Below are positions 47,097 through 56,312 of a stretch of DNA of 64,000 nucleotides, in pieces (within the stretch, counting starts at the first letter, position 1; each line of letters opens with the position of its first letter). A model generated the notes under the pieces. The model had not been told where the DNA came from. It worked only from the letters and a program-made list of their open reading frames with translations, and made no database searches. The position numbers were made by a program, and so were the translations under genes. The stretch is from Pandoraea anapnoica (GTDB lineage: Bacteria > Pseudomonadota > Gammaproteobacteria > Burkholderiales > Burkholderiaceae). Location of the stretch: positions 62,001 through 126,000 of the forward strand of contig NZ_CABPSP010000001.1 in assembly GCF_902459765.1 (NCBI RefSeq). Direction: 5' to 3'.

Positions 47097-47149
47097 AAAA
47101 AACACGACGGCCCGGCAAGCGGTGCGCCCCGCTATCGGCGGGCCGTCGT
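47097..47149 (-). terminator. Terminator of the second porin gene
   Basis: ACGACGGCCCG (47104-47114) and CGGGCCGTCGT (47139-47149) form an 11-bp stem with an internal hairpin GCAAGCGG/CCGCTATC region. On the minus strand the stem is followed by GTTTTTTCG. It lies 78 bp after the porin stop. Confidence 0.85.
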
Positions 47150-47227
47150 TGAGGAAACGCATTGGCTGACGCGAATGCGAAGAGGTTTAAAGCGGTTTGA
47201 AGCGATGTGAAACGTCGTTACGACGTT

Positions 47228-48301
47228 TTAGAAGCGATGCTGAATGCCCGCCGTCACGCCGACCTGTGTATCGGCTGCGCCCGTCAGGTCGCGCGAAAGA
47301 CTGACCTTCTGGCCGTGCTTCGCGAAGGCATAGCCGCCGGACAGATACAGCGCCGTGCGCTTGGACATTGCATATTGCGCGCGCAGGGAGATGAGCGTCG
47401 GATCGGCGTCGCTCGCGTCCTTGATGTCCTGATGGTAGATCGCGCCGTACAGCGTGAACGCCGGCGTGAAGTCGTACGACGCGCCCAGCCAGTACATGTC
47501 GCTGCGCAGCGACGCGGTGCCTGCAGTCACGAACGTCTTCTTGTAGTTGCGATACCCGGCCATCACCTTGGCTCCGCCAAAGCGATAGCTTGCGCCGGCG
47601 TGAATCCCCTGAATGTAGTCCGTCGTGTCGGCAGGCGTTACGCTGTTGCCCGCGCCGTTTTGACGGTCGTATGTTGCGACGACGGCGAACGGGCCGTTCT
47701 CGTAGCCGATGGCGAAGTCGTACTTCGACGACGTCTTCATGCTGTCGGCCACGTTGCCGAAGCCATACATCGCGCCGAGTTTCAGACCGTTGAACTCGCC
47801 GTCGTAGCGCACGGCGTTAGCCGAGCGGGAGAACAGACCGTCTTTGCGTCCGCCGGTGGCCGTCGCGCTGGTCGCCCACGAGTAGTTCGGCGCATAGCCC
47901 ATCGGGTCGAACTGGAGCATGTAGTCGTACGTCGTGGTGAAGGTGCGGCCTAGCGTGAACTGGCCCCACTTCTTGTGCGACAGTCCGACGGTGGCGCGGC
48001 GGTCGAAGATCGCGCCGGGGCCATCGTCGAACTGGCCGTTCACGACGTTGATGCCGCTCTCGAGGTTGAACACGGCCTTGAGATCGCCGCCGAGATCTTC
48101 CGTGCCCTTGAAGCCGAAGCGCGACGTGTTCTTGCCGCCTGAGACTGCACGCATTGCACCGCCGTTATCGGCGGCGTGATTCACATACTCGACACCGGCG
48201 TCGACGATCCCGTAAATCGTCACGTTCGATTGGGCGTGCGCCTGAGCGGCCAGTGCGCCCACAGCGATCAGCGCAGCGCGCGCCATACTGCTTCGTTTCA
48301 T
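47228..48301 (-). CDS. General porin, second copy (Gram-negative porin family)
   Basis: 357 residues. The signal peptide MKRSSMARAALIAVGALAAQAHA is followed by QSNVTIYGIVDAGVEYVNHA; NLESGINVVNGQFDDGPGAIFDRRATVGLSHKKWGQFTLGRTF is the conserved porin segment, and the protein ends in Phe (GIQHRF). ATG at 48301 follows GGAGACAACA. It is clearly distinct in sequence from the porin at 43.7 kb. It lies 90 bp downstream of the ABC ATPase at 48.4 kb on the same strand, and could share its transcript. Confidence 0.93.
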   Translation of the reverse strand: MKRSSMARAALIAVGALAAQAHAQSNVTIYGIVDAGVEYVNHAADNGGAMRAVSGGKNTSRFGFKGTEDLGGDLKAVFNLESGINVVNGQFDDGPGAIFDRRATVGLSHKKWGQFTLGRTFTTTYDYMLQFDPMGYAPNYSWATSATATGGRKDGLFSRSANAVRYDGEFNGLKLGAMYGFGNVADSMKTSSKYDFAIGYENGPFAVVATYDRQNGAGNSVTPADTTDYIQGIHAGASYRFGGAKVMAGYRNYKKTFVTAGTASLRSDMYWLGASYDFTPAFTLYGAIYHQDIKDASDADPTLISLRAQYAMSKRTALYLSGGYAFAKHGQKVSLSRDLTGAADTQVGVTAGIQHRF

Positions 48302-48391
48302 TGTTGTCTCCTCTCTTCTCTTTCTCGTGGTGTTGCGCGGGAGAGCGCCCGCGCGTCGCATGAAAAGCGTGTCAGCGTGGCTACCTCTCCC

Positions 48392-49462
48392 TTAGCCGTT
48401 CGATTGCGCAAACGCCCAGCAGTCGTTCGCGGGGAATTCCACCCAGTGATTGCCGGGTTCGCGCGGGACGTGGCCGAATGCGCGGAAGCGCAACGCACCG
48501 CAGTGGAACAGGTACTCCCAGCGGTCGCCGAGATACATTGACGTGACGAGCTGGGCGTTCACGCGGTTGTGGCCCGGGCCGTCGGCAACCTGCACGCGCT
48601 CCAGACGGATGACGGCCTGTGCGTCCTGTCCCGGGGCGAGCGTGTCGCGTGCGCGCGCTTGCAGTGCGAAGCCGTCGCCCGCGAGCGTGACGAGATCGCC
48701 GTCGACGGCGCTGACCGTCGCGTCGATGCGGTTATTGCTCCCCATGAATTCCGCCGTGTAGAGCGAGCGCGGCGAACCGTAGAGTTCCGCCGGTGTGCCT
48801 TCCTGCTCGATGCGACCGTTGCGCAGCAGCAAAATGCGATCCGACATCGCCATGGCTTCGGTCTGATCGTGCGTGACGCACAGAGCCGACAATCCCAGCG
48901 ACACGATCAGCTCGCGCAGCCACGCACGAGCTTCCTCGCGCAGCTTGGCGTCGAGGTTCGAGAGCGGTTCGTCGAGCAGAATGACGGGTGGGTTGTAGAC
49001 GAGCGCACGCGCAATGGCGACACGTTGCTGCTGACCGCCCGAGAGCTGGAACGGAAAGCGTTCGGCGAGATGACCGAGCCCCAACTGATCGAGGGCGTTC
49101 TGCACTCGCTCGCGACGCTGCGCCGCCCCCACTTTGCGCAGCTTCAGCCCGTAGCCGACGTTGTCCGCCACGGTGCGGTGCGGCCACAGTGCGTACGACT
49201 GAAACACCAGACCGAGCGAGCGTTGCTCGACCGGACAATCGACGCCTTTGGCGCCGTCGAAGAAGACCTGATCGTCGAGCGCGATGCGGCCTTGCGACGG
49301 TTGTTCGAGACCGGCCACGGCGCGCAGCAAGGTGGTCTTGCCGCTGCCCGAAGCGCCCAGCAGACACACGACTTCACCGGCCTTGAGTTCGAACGACACA
49401 CCTTTGAGGATGGGGTTGGCGCCGTAGCTCAGAAAGAGATTGTCGACGATGAGCTTATCCAT
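48392..49462 (-). CDS. ABC transporter ATPase (FbpC/PotA-type)
   Basis: 356 residues: Walker A GASGSGKTT, Q-loop FQSYALWPH, signature [15 protein letters not shown], Walker B ILLDEPLSNLDAKLRE, H-loop VTHDQTEAMAMSDR, followed by a C-terminal TOBE-type domain. This architecture belongs to the CUT1/FbpC/PotA group. It overlaps the permease gene by 8 bp. The substrate is undetermined: ferric iron, polyamine, phosphonate and phosphorylated-compound systems share this form. Confidence 0.9.
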   Translation of the reverse strand: MDKLIVDNLFLSYGANPILKGVSFELKAGEVVCLLGASGSGKTTLLRAVAGLEQPSQGRIALDDQVFFDGAKGVDCPVEQRSLGLVFQSYALWPHRTVADNVGYGLKLRKVGAAQRRERVQNALDQLGLGHLAERFPFQLSGGQQQRVAIARALVYNPPVILLDEPLSNLDAKLREEARAWLRELIVSLGLSALCVTHDQTEAMAMSDRILLLRNGRIEQEGTPAELYGSPRSLYTAEFMGSNNRIDATVSAVDGDLVTLAGDGFALQARARDTLAPGQDAQAVIRLERVQVADGPGHNRVNAQLVTSMYLGDRWEYLFHCGALRFRAFGHVPREPGNHWVEFPANDCWAFAQSNG

Positions 49463-51248
49463 GCAATTTGACTCCGAAGCGCAACGCCACGCCCAGACCG
49501 GCGCCGACCATCGCGATGTTGATGACAGAGAGCGCGGCGACCTGATCGACCGCGCCGGTCGCCCACAGCGACACGAGCAGCGAGCCGATGACTTCCGTGC
49601 CCGGCGAGAGCAGGTAGACGGCCGTCGAGTATTCGCGCTCGAAGATCATGAAAATGAGCAGCCACGCGGCGAGCAGACCGAAGCGCACCAGCGGCAGCGT
49701 GACGTCGAGGCTCACGCGGCTGCGCGTGCCGCCGACACTGCGCCCGGCTTCTTCCAGCTCGGGGCCGACTTGCAGTAGCGCGCTCTGGATGAGGCGCATG
49801 CCGTAGGCGAGCCACACCACCGTGTAAGCCACCCAGATGCTCCACATCGAGTTCTTCAGTTCGCGCAGTCCCGGTACGAACAGGAAGATCCAGAGGAATG
49901 CAAGACCCGCGAGCAGGCCAGGCACGGCACGTGGCAGCAGCACGAGGTAGTCGAGCAGCTTCGCGGCCCAGTCGTTGCGGCGATGACCGGCAAAGGCGAC
50001 GAGCGAGTAGAAGCCCACGGCCAGCGCGCCGCCGATCACGCCGATACCCAGCGTGTTGACGATGGCGCGCACGAGGTTGTCCTGCTCGAACAGCTCGGTG
50101 AAGTTCGCGAGCGTGAGCACCTCGCCGAGCGCGACGCCTTCGCCCCAGTGTGTGACGAACGAGCGCAGCACGATGCCGGAGATCGGCACGAACACCGTCA
50201 CGATCAGCCACACCGCTACGATCGCCAGCGCGACCCAGCGCCAGATGCCCAGCGGCAACACGGTCTGACGCCCCGCCTTGCCCTTGACCGTCACGAACCT
50301 GTTCGCGCGCTTGAGCAGGTGACGTTGCAACAGCACCAGCGGGAAGGTGATCGCCACGATGCACATCGCCACGGCTGCCATCAGGTGATACGACGGCACG
50401 CCGAGCTTGTTGGTCAGCTTGTAGAGGTAGGTGGCGAGCACCAGATGGCCCTCGGGATCGCCGAGCACCAGCGGTAGACCGAAGACTTCGAAACCGAGGA
50501 AGAACACGAGCACGCCCGCAAACAGCAGCGCAGGCATGGTCATCGGCAGGCTCACGTCGAGCGCCACACGGAACGGGCGGGCACCGGCCACGCGGGCGGC
50601 TTCTTCGACGTCGGAGCCGAGATTACGCAGCGCGGCCGACGAGTACAGGTAGACGTGTGGCACATGCGTGAGGCCCACGATCACGGTGATCGCGAAGATC
50701 GAGTAGACCGACCAGGGGGCGTCGAGGCCCGTCAGTTCGCGGAACCAGACCGAGTAGAAACCGACGGGACCGGCCGCCACCACGTAACCGAACGCGAGCA
50801 CCATCGGCGAGACGAACACCGGCGTGAGCAGCAGCGGTTCGAGCCAGCGGCGACCGGGCAGATCGGTGCGCACCATCAGGAAGGCGAGAATGCCGCCGAA
50901 CGGGATCGAGATGAACAGCATCCCGAACGCAATGATGAAAGAGTTCTTCACGGCCGACCAGAAGTCGGGATCGGTGAAGATGAAGCGGTAGCCGTCGATG
51001 CCGAATGTGCGGCTGGCGTCGAAGAACGGTGCGGAGAGCAGGCTCTGCAATACGATAAACGATAGGGGCAGCAACACCGCAATCGTGAGCACGGCAATGA
51101 CGAGCCAGCGCGAAGTGGCCGCAAGCGCGCGCCAGGGGGGCGCTACGTGAGGGGCGGCACCCGCTGGCGGACGGCCGACAGGGGCCGCTGCGCGGTTGGC
51201 AGTAGAGGACGACAGCATGAGGGTCTCCCTGCACCCCGCAGGGCGCAT
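49455..51248 (-). CDS. Fused double-permease of an iron/phosphonate-type ABC importer
   Basis: 597 residues with two homologous permease halves (each about six helices) in one chain, as in FbpB/SfuB. Each half carries an EAA loop: NLGSDVEEAARVAGARPFRVALDVSLPMTMPALL in the first and VGPELEEAGRSVGGTRSRVSLDVTLPLVRFGLL in the second. It would act as a single-polypeptide inner-membrane channel. It overlaps the ATPase gene and lies 133 bp after the binding-protein gene. Confidence 0.92.
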   Translation of the reverse strand: MRPAGCRETLMLSSSTANRAAAPVGRPPAGAAPHVAPPWRALAATSRWLVIAVLTIAVLLPLSFIVLQSLLSAPFFDASRTFGIDGYRFIFTDPDFWSAVKNSFIIAFGMLFISIPFGGILAFLMVRTDLPGRRWLEPLLLTPVFVSPMVLAFGYVVAAGPVGFYSVWFRELTGLDAPWSVYSIFAITVIVGLTHVPHVYLYSSAALRNLGSDVEEAARVAGARPFRVALDVSLPMTMPALLFAGVLVFFLGFEVFGLPLVLGDPEGHLVLATYLYKLTNKLGVPSYHLMAAVAMCIVAITFPLVLLQRHLLKRANRFVTVKGKAGRQTVLPLGIWRWVALAIVAVWLIVTVFVPISGIVLRSFVTHWGEGVALGEVLTLANFTELFEQDNLVRAIVNTLGIGVIGGALAVGFYSLVAFAGHRRNDWAAKLLDYLVLLPRAVPGLLAGLAFLWIFLFVPGLRELKNSMWSIWVAYTVVWLAYGMRLIQSALLQVGPELEEAGRSVGGTRSRVSLDVTLPLVRFGLLAAWLLIFMIFEREYSTAVYLLSPGTEVIGSLLVSLWATGAVDQVAALSVINIAMVGAGLGVALRFGVKLHG

Positions 51249-51381
51249 ATCGAGAAAGGCTTGGGGAGAGGCGGGCCGCGCGTTACGTCGTCAGGAGACG
51301 AAGTGAGGGCGCGGCCGCCGGACTTGAGGCCTGGGGCTTAGAAAAACTGAGGGCGGATGCGGCGGCTTCGGTCGGTGCGCA

Positions 51382-52497
51382 TCAACGCTTGATCGACTGC
51401 TGCCAGCGCTTGAGGAATTCAAGACGCTTCGACTGATCCAGATAGACGAGCAGACCCGCGCCGATGGGGATCGGTTTGAGCGCCGCACCGAGCTGCTGCG
51501 TGAGGTTCGCCATCGAGGTTTCGCCGTCGACGTCCGCACGGATCGAGAACAGGTTGGCCTGGTTGGCGAGCAGCGTCTGACCACGCTTGGAGAGCAGATA
51601 GTCGACCCACAGCTTGGCGGCGTTCGGGTTCTTCGATTGCTTCGAGATCGTCACGAGACGGCTTACGACCTGCGTGTAGTCGCGCGGATAGACGTAGCCG
51701 ATGGACGGATCCTTCTTCGCCTTGGCGAACGCGTATGAGCCGAGAATGTTGTAGCCGATCAGGTTTTCACCCGACGAGATGCGCTCCATCATCGCGCCCG
51801 TGCTCGATTGCAACTTGGGGTTTAGCGCGCCCATTGCGCCAACGAGTTCCCACGTCACTTCCGGGTTCACGCGCGCATCCTGCGTCAGATAGTTGAAGCC
51901 CACGCCCGACTTTTCGATGTCGTAGGTCGTGACCTTGCCCTTGAACTTGGCCGCATTCGTCTGCAGCAGCTTGATCAGCTCCATACGCGTTTGCGGCACT
52001 TCGCCTGCAGGCAACAGGCGCTTGTTGTAGACGATGGCGAGCGGCTCATACGTCGTGCCGTAGGCCTGCTTTTGGTACTGCGCCCATTGCGGAATGTGGG
52101 CGGCTTCGGGCGATTCATAGCTCGCCATCGTGCCATCGTTCACGAGCTTGACCTGGAGGTCCATCGCGGAGCTCCAGAGCACGTCGGCGCTGGTGCTGTG
52201 CGCGGCGTATTCGCTGATGTAGCGGTTGTACAACTCCGTGCTGTTCATGTCGTTGTACTCGACCTTGATGCCGTACATCGACTCGAAGTCCTTGATGAGC
52301 GGGCGCACCAGCGCGGTGTCCGTCACCGAATAGACGATCAGCTTGCCTTCCTTTTTTGCGGCGTCGATGGTGGCCTGATAGCTCGCCGGATAGCCGGACG
52401 GCACCTGAGCGTGGGCGGCCGGGAGCGCTGCCGTGAAGAGCGCTGCACCGAGCGTCGTCGTCGCGAGCAGGGCGCGGGGCATTGTCGTTTGCTTCAT
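51382..52497 (-). CDS. Extracellular solute-binding protein (AfuA/FbpA-like, family 1)
   Basis: 371 residues with a signal peptide ending near LPAAHAQ. The body has the PBP-2 pattern AAKKEGKLIVYSVTDTALVRPLIKDFESMYGIKVEY, SADVLWSSAMDLQVKLV, YEPLAIVYNKRLL, SGENLIGYNILGSYAFAKA and IGYVYPRDYTQVVSRLVTISKQSKNPNAAKLWVDYLLSKRGQ. The usual paired tyrosines of ferric-binding proteins are not obvious, so iron is not assured; phosphorylated or phosphonate-type ligands are alternatives. It heads the importer operon, divergent from a TctDE-like two-component system. Confidence 0.87.
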   Translation of the reverse strand: MKQTTMPRALLATTTLGAALFTAALPAAHAQVPSGYPASYQATIDAAKKEGKLIVYSVTDTALVRPLIKDFESMYGIKVEYNDMNSTELYNRYISEYAAHSTSADVLWSSAMDLQVKLVNDGTMASYESPEAAHIPQWAQYQKQAYGTTYEPLAIVYNKRLLPAGEVPQTRMELIKLLQTNAAKFKGKVTTYDIEKSGVGFNYLTQDARVNPEVTWELVGAMGALNPKLQSSTGAMMERISSGENLIGYNILGSYAFAKAKKDPSIGYVYPRDYTQVVSRLVTISKQSKNPNAAKLWVDYLLSKRGQTLLANQANLFSIRADVDGETSMANLTQQLGAALKPIPIGAGLLVYLDQSKRLEFLKRWQQSIKR

Positions 52498-52512
52498 GTC
52501 ATCCTCCGGAAG

Positions 52513-52528
52513 ACCCCTTGCAAGGGGT
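52513..52528. promoter_or_regulatory. 16-bp perfect palindrome before the solute-binding-protein gene
   Basis: ACCCCTTGCAAGGGGT is self-complementary and lies 16 bp upstream of the ATG at 52497, overlapping the region of the leader next to the ribosome site. It could be an operator for the divergent response regulator or an RNA hairpin affecting translation. Confidence 0.5.
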
Positions 52529-52641
52529 TTGTCGTTTTCGCGTGGCGCATGTTAAGTTGCCGAAACTTTCAATTCGCTTTCGATTTCGTGTCGAATCCGG
52601 CCCGAGCCCCGATTTTCGGGTCATGGATTTCCCTAGTTCTC

Positions 52642-53340
52642 ATGCGCATCCTGCTTGTCGAAGACAATCCGAGTCTGGCCAAATCGCTCTCCGAAGCGCT
52701 GACGCAGGCGAACTTCGCCGTCGATTGCATGCACGACGGCGAAGCAGCCGATCACGTGCTGCGCACGCAGGAATATTCGCTCGTGATTCTCGATCTCGGG
52801 CTGCCGCGACTGGACGGGCTTGAGATCCTGCGCCGACTGCGCGCGCGCCGTAACCGGGTGCCTGTGCTGATCCTCACCGCACACGGCTCGCTCGAAGACC
52901 GCGTGAAGGGCCTCAATCTCGGGGCCGACGATTATCTTTCAAAACCGTTCGAACTCGATGAGCTGGAAGCGCGTGCGCGCGCGCTGATCCGTCGATCTCA
53001 ACATCACGAAAGTGCGGATGTGACGTGTGGGCCGCTCGTGTTCGACGGTGTGGAGCGCAGTTTCCGTCTGGATGGCGAGCTGCTTGCGCTGACCAAGCGT
53101 GAGCGCGCCGTACTGGAAGTGCTGATCTTGCGCGGCGGACGTGCCATCAACAAAGAAGCGCTGTCGGAGAAGCTTTTCGGTATCGACGAGTCCGTGAATC
53201 CGGACGCCATCGAGATCTACGTCTACCGCCTGCGCAAGAAACTCGAAGGCAGCCGCGTGGCGATCGTCACGTTGCGCGGGCTGGGGTATCTGCTTGAAGA
53301 GAAGGCGGATCTCGCGCCGCCCGCACCTTCCGTCGACTGA
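52642..53340 (+). CDS. OmpR/TctD-family response regulator
   Basis: 232 residues: receiver domain with phosphoacceptor Asp51 (LVILDLGLPRLDG), Thr79 and Lys101 (YLSKPF), then an OmpR-type winged helix (ALTKRERAVLEVLILRGG, VNPDAIEIYVYRLRKKLEG, IVTLRGLGYLLE). ATG at 52642 gives the canonical MRILLVEDNP start. It is 21 bp upstream of the kinase gene. By position it should control the divergent importer. Confidence 0.95.
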   Translation: MRILLVEDNPSLAKSLSEALTQANFAVDCMHDGEAADHVLRTQEYSLVILDLGLPRLDGLEILRRLRARRNRVPVLILTAHGSLEDRVKGLNLGADDYLSKPFELDELEARARALIRRSQHHESADVTCGPLVFDGVERSFRLDGELLALTKRERAVLEVLILRGGRAINKEALSEKLFGIDESVNPDAIEIYVYRLRKKLEGSRVAIVTLRGLGYLLEEKADLAPPAPSVD

Positions 53341-53361
53341 CATCGGACGTTTCGTCACCTC

Positions 53362-54792
53362 ATGCCGCAACCGAATCTTCGCCGTCAACTGGCGCTCTGG
53401 CTGCTGTTCCCGTTGCTGGGACTGCTCGCGCTCGACACCTGGCTGACGTATCAGCGCGCGATGAGTGCGGCCAACTCCGCGTTCGATCGCTCGCTGGAGT
53501 TCTCGATCAAGTCGATTCGCGAAGGCACGCAACTGATCGACGGCGAGGTACAGGTCAATCTGCCGTATCTCGCGCTGGAGATGTTCGAATCGGATCGTGG
53601 CGGCAAGATCTACTACGTGATTCGTGAGGGCGGCGACGGCGTGCAGGGCGGCGACAACGACGGCCGCGCTGTGACCGGCTATCACGACCTGCCGTTACCG
53701 CCCGCACGTCTCGCGCCGGAGCCCTATCACACGGCCTTCTACGACGCGACGTATCGCGGTGAGACGCTGCGCATGGGGGCCCTTCAGTTGCCGGTCCACG
53801 ACGTGCCGAACGCGAAGACGCGCGTCGTGTGGATCGTCGTCGGCGAGACGACCGAGGCGCGCCACGAGCTTGCCCGCCAGATTCTGACCGGGGCGCTTCA
53901 GCAGGAAGTGCTGCTGGTGGTGCTGGCGCTCGCGATCGTGTGGCTCGGTGTGACGCGCGGCCTGCGTCCACTCAACCGGCTCTCGGCCAAGGTCGCCGCG
54001 CGTGGGGAGGACGACACGACGCCGCTCGAGAACGTCGATCTGCCGACCGAGGTCAAGCCGCTCGTCGAGTCCATCAACCAGTACGTGGGACGGGTGGGGC
54101 GCATGCAGGCGTCGCGTCAGCGCTTCTTTGCGGACGCCGCCCATCAGTTGAAGACGCCGCTGGCGATCATCCAGGCGGAGTCCGAGCTGACGCTGCGCGA
54201 ATCGTTGAGCGCACAGGCGCGTGAGCGCGTCGAGCGCCTCAATCAGGCAGTGAAGCAGGCGGCGAAGAGTGTGCGGCAGTTGCTCTCGCTGTCGCGTCTG
54301 GAGGCGGAGGACGGCCCGCCGGTGGCGATGGTGCCGACCCGGCTCGATGAGGCGGCGCGCAGCGTGACGCTCGACTGGTCGCCGGTGGCTCGCTCGCGCG
54401 GGATCGATCTCGGCTTCGAGAACGACGGCGCCGTGACGGTACTGGCGCAACGTGAGTTGCTTGCTGAGATGTGCGGCAACCTGATCGACAACGCCATTCG
54501 CTATGCGGGGGACGGCGCGATGATCACCGTGCGCACGCGGCGCGACGGGCCGATGCTTCAAGTCGTCGACAACGGGCCCGGGATCCCTGCGCACGAGCGC
54601 GACGCCGTGTTCGAACGCTTCTATCGACGCGAGTCCGCAGCGCTCACCCAATCCACCGCCGACGGCTCCGGTCTCGGGCTGGCCATCGTCAAGGAAATCG
54701 CGCGTAAACATCACGCCGTCGTGACGCTTGGAGAAGCCCCGGGGGGCGGTCTGGAAGTCACCGTCCGGTTCCCTGCAAATGAGGTTGCCTAA
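53362..54792 (+). CDS. TctE-like sensor histidine kinase
   Basis: 476 residues. Membrane helix 1 is at about 10-26, a periplasmic sensor region (2CSK-type) runs to ~178, and helix 2 is at about 181-200 (VLLVVLALAIVWLGV). HAMP and HisKA follow with phospho-accepting His261 (FFADAAHQLKTPLAII), then HATPase_c with N-box NLIDNAIRYAGDG, VVDNGPGIPAHERDAVFERFYR and GSGLGLAIVKEI. It pairs with the upstream regulator; TctE homologues sense carboxylates, but the ligand here is unknown. Confidence 0.95.
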   Translation: MPQPNLRRQLALWLLFPLLGLLALDTWLTYQRAMSAANSAFDRSLEFSIKSIREGTQLIDGEVQVNLPYLALEMFESDRGGKIYYVIREGGDGVQGGDNDGRAVTGYHDLPLPPARLAPEPYHTAFYDATYRGETLRMGALQLPVHDVPNAKTRVVWIVVGETTEARHELARQILTGALQQEVLLVVLALAIVWLGVTRGLRPLNRLSAKVAARGEDDTTPLENVDLPTEVKPLVESINQYVGRVGRMQASRQRFFADAAHQLKTPLAIIQAESELTLRESLSAQARERVERLNQAVKQAAKSVRQLLSLSRLEAEDGPPVAMVPTRLDEAARSVTLDWSPVARSRGIDLGFENDGAVTVLAQRELLAEMCGNLIDNAIRYAGDGAMITVRTRRDGPMLQVVDNGPGIPAHERDAVFERFYRRESAALTQSTADGSGLGLAIVKEIARKHHAVVTLGEAPGGGLEVTVRFPANEVA

Positions 54793-54934
54793 CCGGTGGT
54801 GGATGAAATTTCCCCGATATGTCATTTAATGGGAAGGATATTCCATGTAACTGCATAACGAAGGGTAATTCTGCAAGCCTTTTCCTCGTTCCCGCGCGTA
54901 CGATCGATGCACTCTTTTTTGGCGGGGGCCGATC

Positions 54935-56095
54935 ATGCGCGAGAACGAAACACTTCACTACTTCGATTACGCTGCGACAACGCCGGCGGACGTCGCTGTC
55001 ATCGCGGCGATGGCCGACTGTCTGAGCATCGACGGCGTTTTCGGTAATCCGGCGTCCAGTTCGCATTCCGCGGGTGTGAGCGCTCGCCGTCTCGTGGAAC
55101 GCTCGCGTTCGCAGGTCGCGTCGCTGATCGGCGCGGATGCGGCCGAGATCATCTGGACGTCCGGCGCGACCGAATCGAACAATCTCGCGCTCAAGGGCTA
55201 TGCCGAGTTGGGGCAGGCGCGTCCGCATCTGATCACCAGCGTGCTGGAGCACAAGGCGATTCTCGATACGATGGCGTATCTGGAAAAGCGCGGTGTGCCC
55301 GTCACCTATGTGAAGCCCTCGGCGACCGGCGAGATCACGGCCGACATTGTGGCGGCGGCGCTGCGTCCGGATACGGGGCTGGTGTCGGTCATGCTCGTGA
55401 ACAACGAACTGGGGACGCTGACCGACGTCGCGGCCATCGCGAAGGTCGTGCATGCCGCAGGCGCGCTGCTGCACGTGGACGCCGCGCAGGCGCTCGGCAA
55501 GACCCCCATCGACGTGAAGGCCATGGGCATCGACATGCTGTCGATGTCGGCTCACAAGGTTTATGGCCCGAAGGGCATCGGTGCCCTGTATGTGAGCAAA
55601 GACGCGATGTCGCGCATCGCGCCGCAGATGCACGGTGGTGGCCACGAGCGCGGCCTGCGCTCGGGCACGCTGGCCACGCATCAGATCGTTGGCATGGGCA
55701 CGGCGTGCGAGTTGGCGATGCAGAACATGACGGTCGACACCAATCGTATCGAAGCGCTGAGCCGTCGTTTGCTCGACGGAGTGCGGGTGCTCGATGGCGT
55801 GGTGCACAACGCTGCGAACGCCCGTCGCATTCCCCATACGCTCAGCCTGACGATCCGTCACTCCGGTTTCTTCACGTTCATGCTCAACGGCAATCTCGCG
55901 GTGTCGTCGACCTCGGCGTGCAATTCGGCCTCGGGGCAACCATCGCACGTGCTGAGCGCTATCGGGCTGGACAGCGAAGCGGCGAGCCGAACCGTGCGTC
56001 TGAGTCTCGGGCGGTTTACTTCTGAGGCGTCCGTCGATTTTGCGATCGCGTGCTTCGAGCGCGTGGTTTGCCAGTGCCGCGCGCTGGCGGCGTAA
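54935..56095 (+). CDS. Cysteine desulfurase family protein (NifS/IscS-like), stand-alone
   Basis: 386-residue class-V PLP aminotransferase: [33 protein letters not shown], His-Lys207/208 ([16 protein letters not shown]) with Lys208 binding [20 protein letters not shown], and the persulfide Cys329 in [11 protein letters not shown]. It should convert cysteine to alanine and enzyme persulfide. There is no iscR, iscU, sufE or tRNA-thiolase gene next to it, so its sulfur acceptor is unknown. A catalase gene follows 217 bp later. Confidence 0.92.
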   Translation: MRENETLHYFDYAATTPADVAVIAAMADCLSIDGVFGNPASSSHSAGVSARRLVERSRSQVASLIGADAAEIIWTSGATESNNLALKGYAELGQARPHLITSVLEHKAILDTMAYLEKRGVPVTYVKPSATGEITADIVAAALRPDTGLVSVMLVNNELGTLTDVAAIAKVVHAAGALLHVDAAQALGKTPIDVKAMGIDMLSMSAHKVYGPKGIGALYVSKDAMSRIAPQMHGGGHERGLRSGTLATHQIVGMGTACELAMQNMTVDTNRIEALSRRLLDGVRVLDGVVHNAANARRIPHTLSLTIRHSGFFTFMLNGNLAVSSTSACNSASGQPSHVLSAIGLDSEAASRTVRLSLGRFTSEASVDFAIACFERVVCQCRALAA

Positions 56096-56312
56096 TACCT
56101 CTGGGGGCATTGCGGTCAGCGCCGTCCGTGCCCTGCGCGCGTCTCGAGCGAGTAGAATCCCGCCCATTCGAGCCAGTGGGCCACGTCACGTAGCCGATAC
56201 TCCGGTCGTCGGGAGTGCATTTCGCAGTCTTGTATTATGCTTTGAACCACTTGCGATATTGCTGACTCCTATTCTCTCCCTCTCCCCACCCACCTTCATG
56301 TCGGAGGTATGT

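Noticed and set aside
51382-52497. Calling the binding protein a ferric-iron protein (FbpA) outright
   Set aside because: The fold and fused permease fit, but I could not place the paired tyrosine iron ligands, and the TctDE-like neighbours argue for another ligand.
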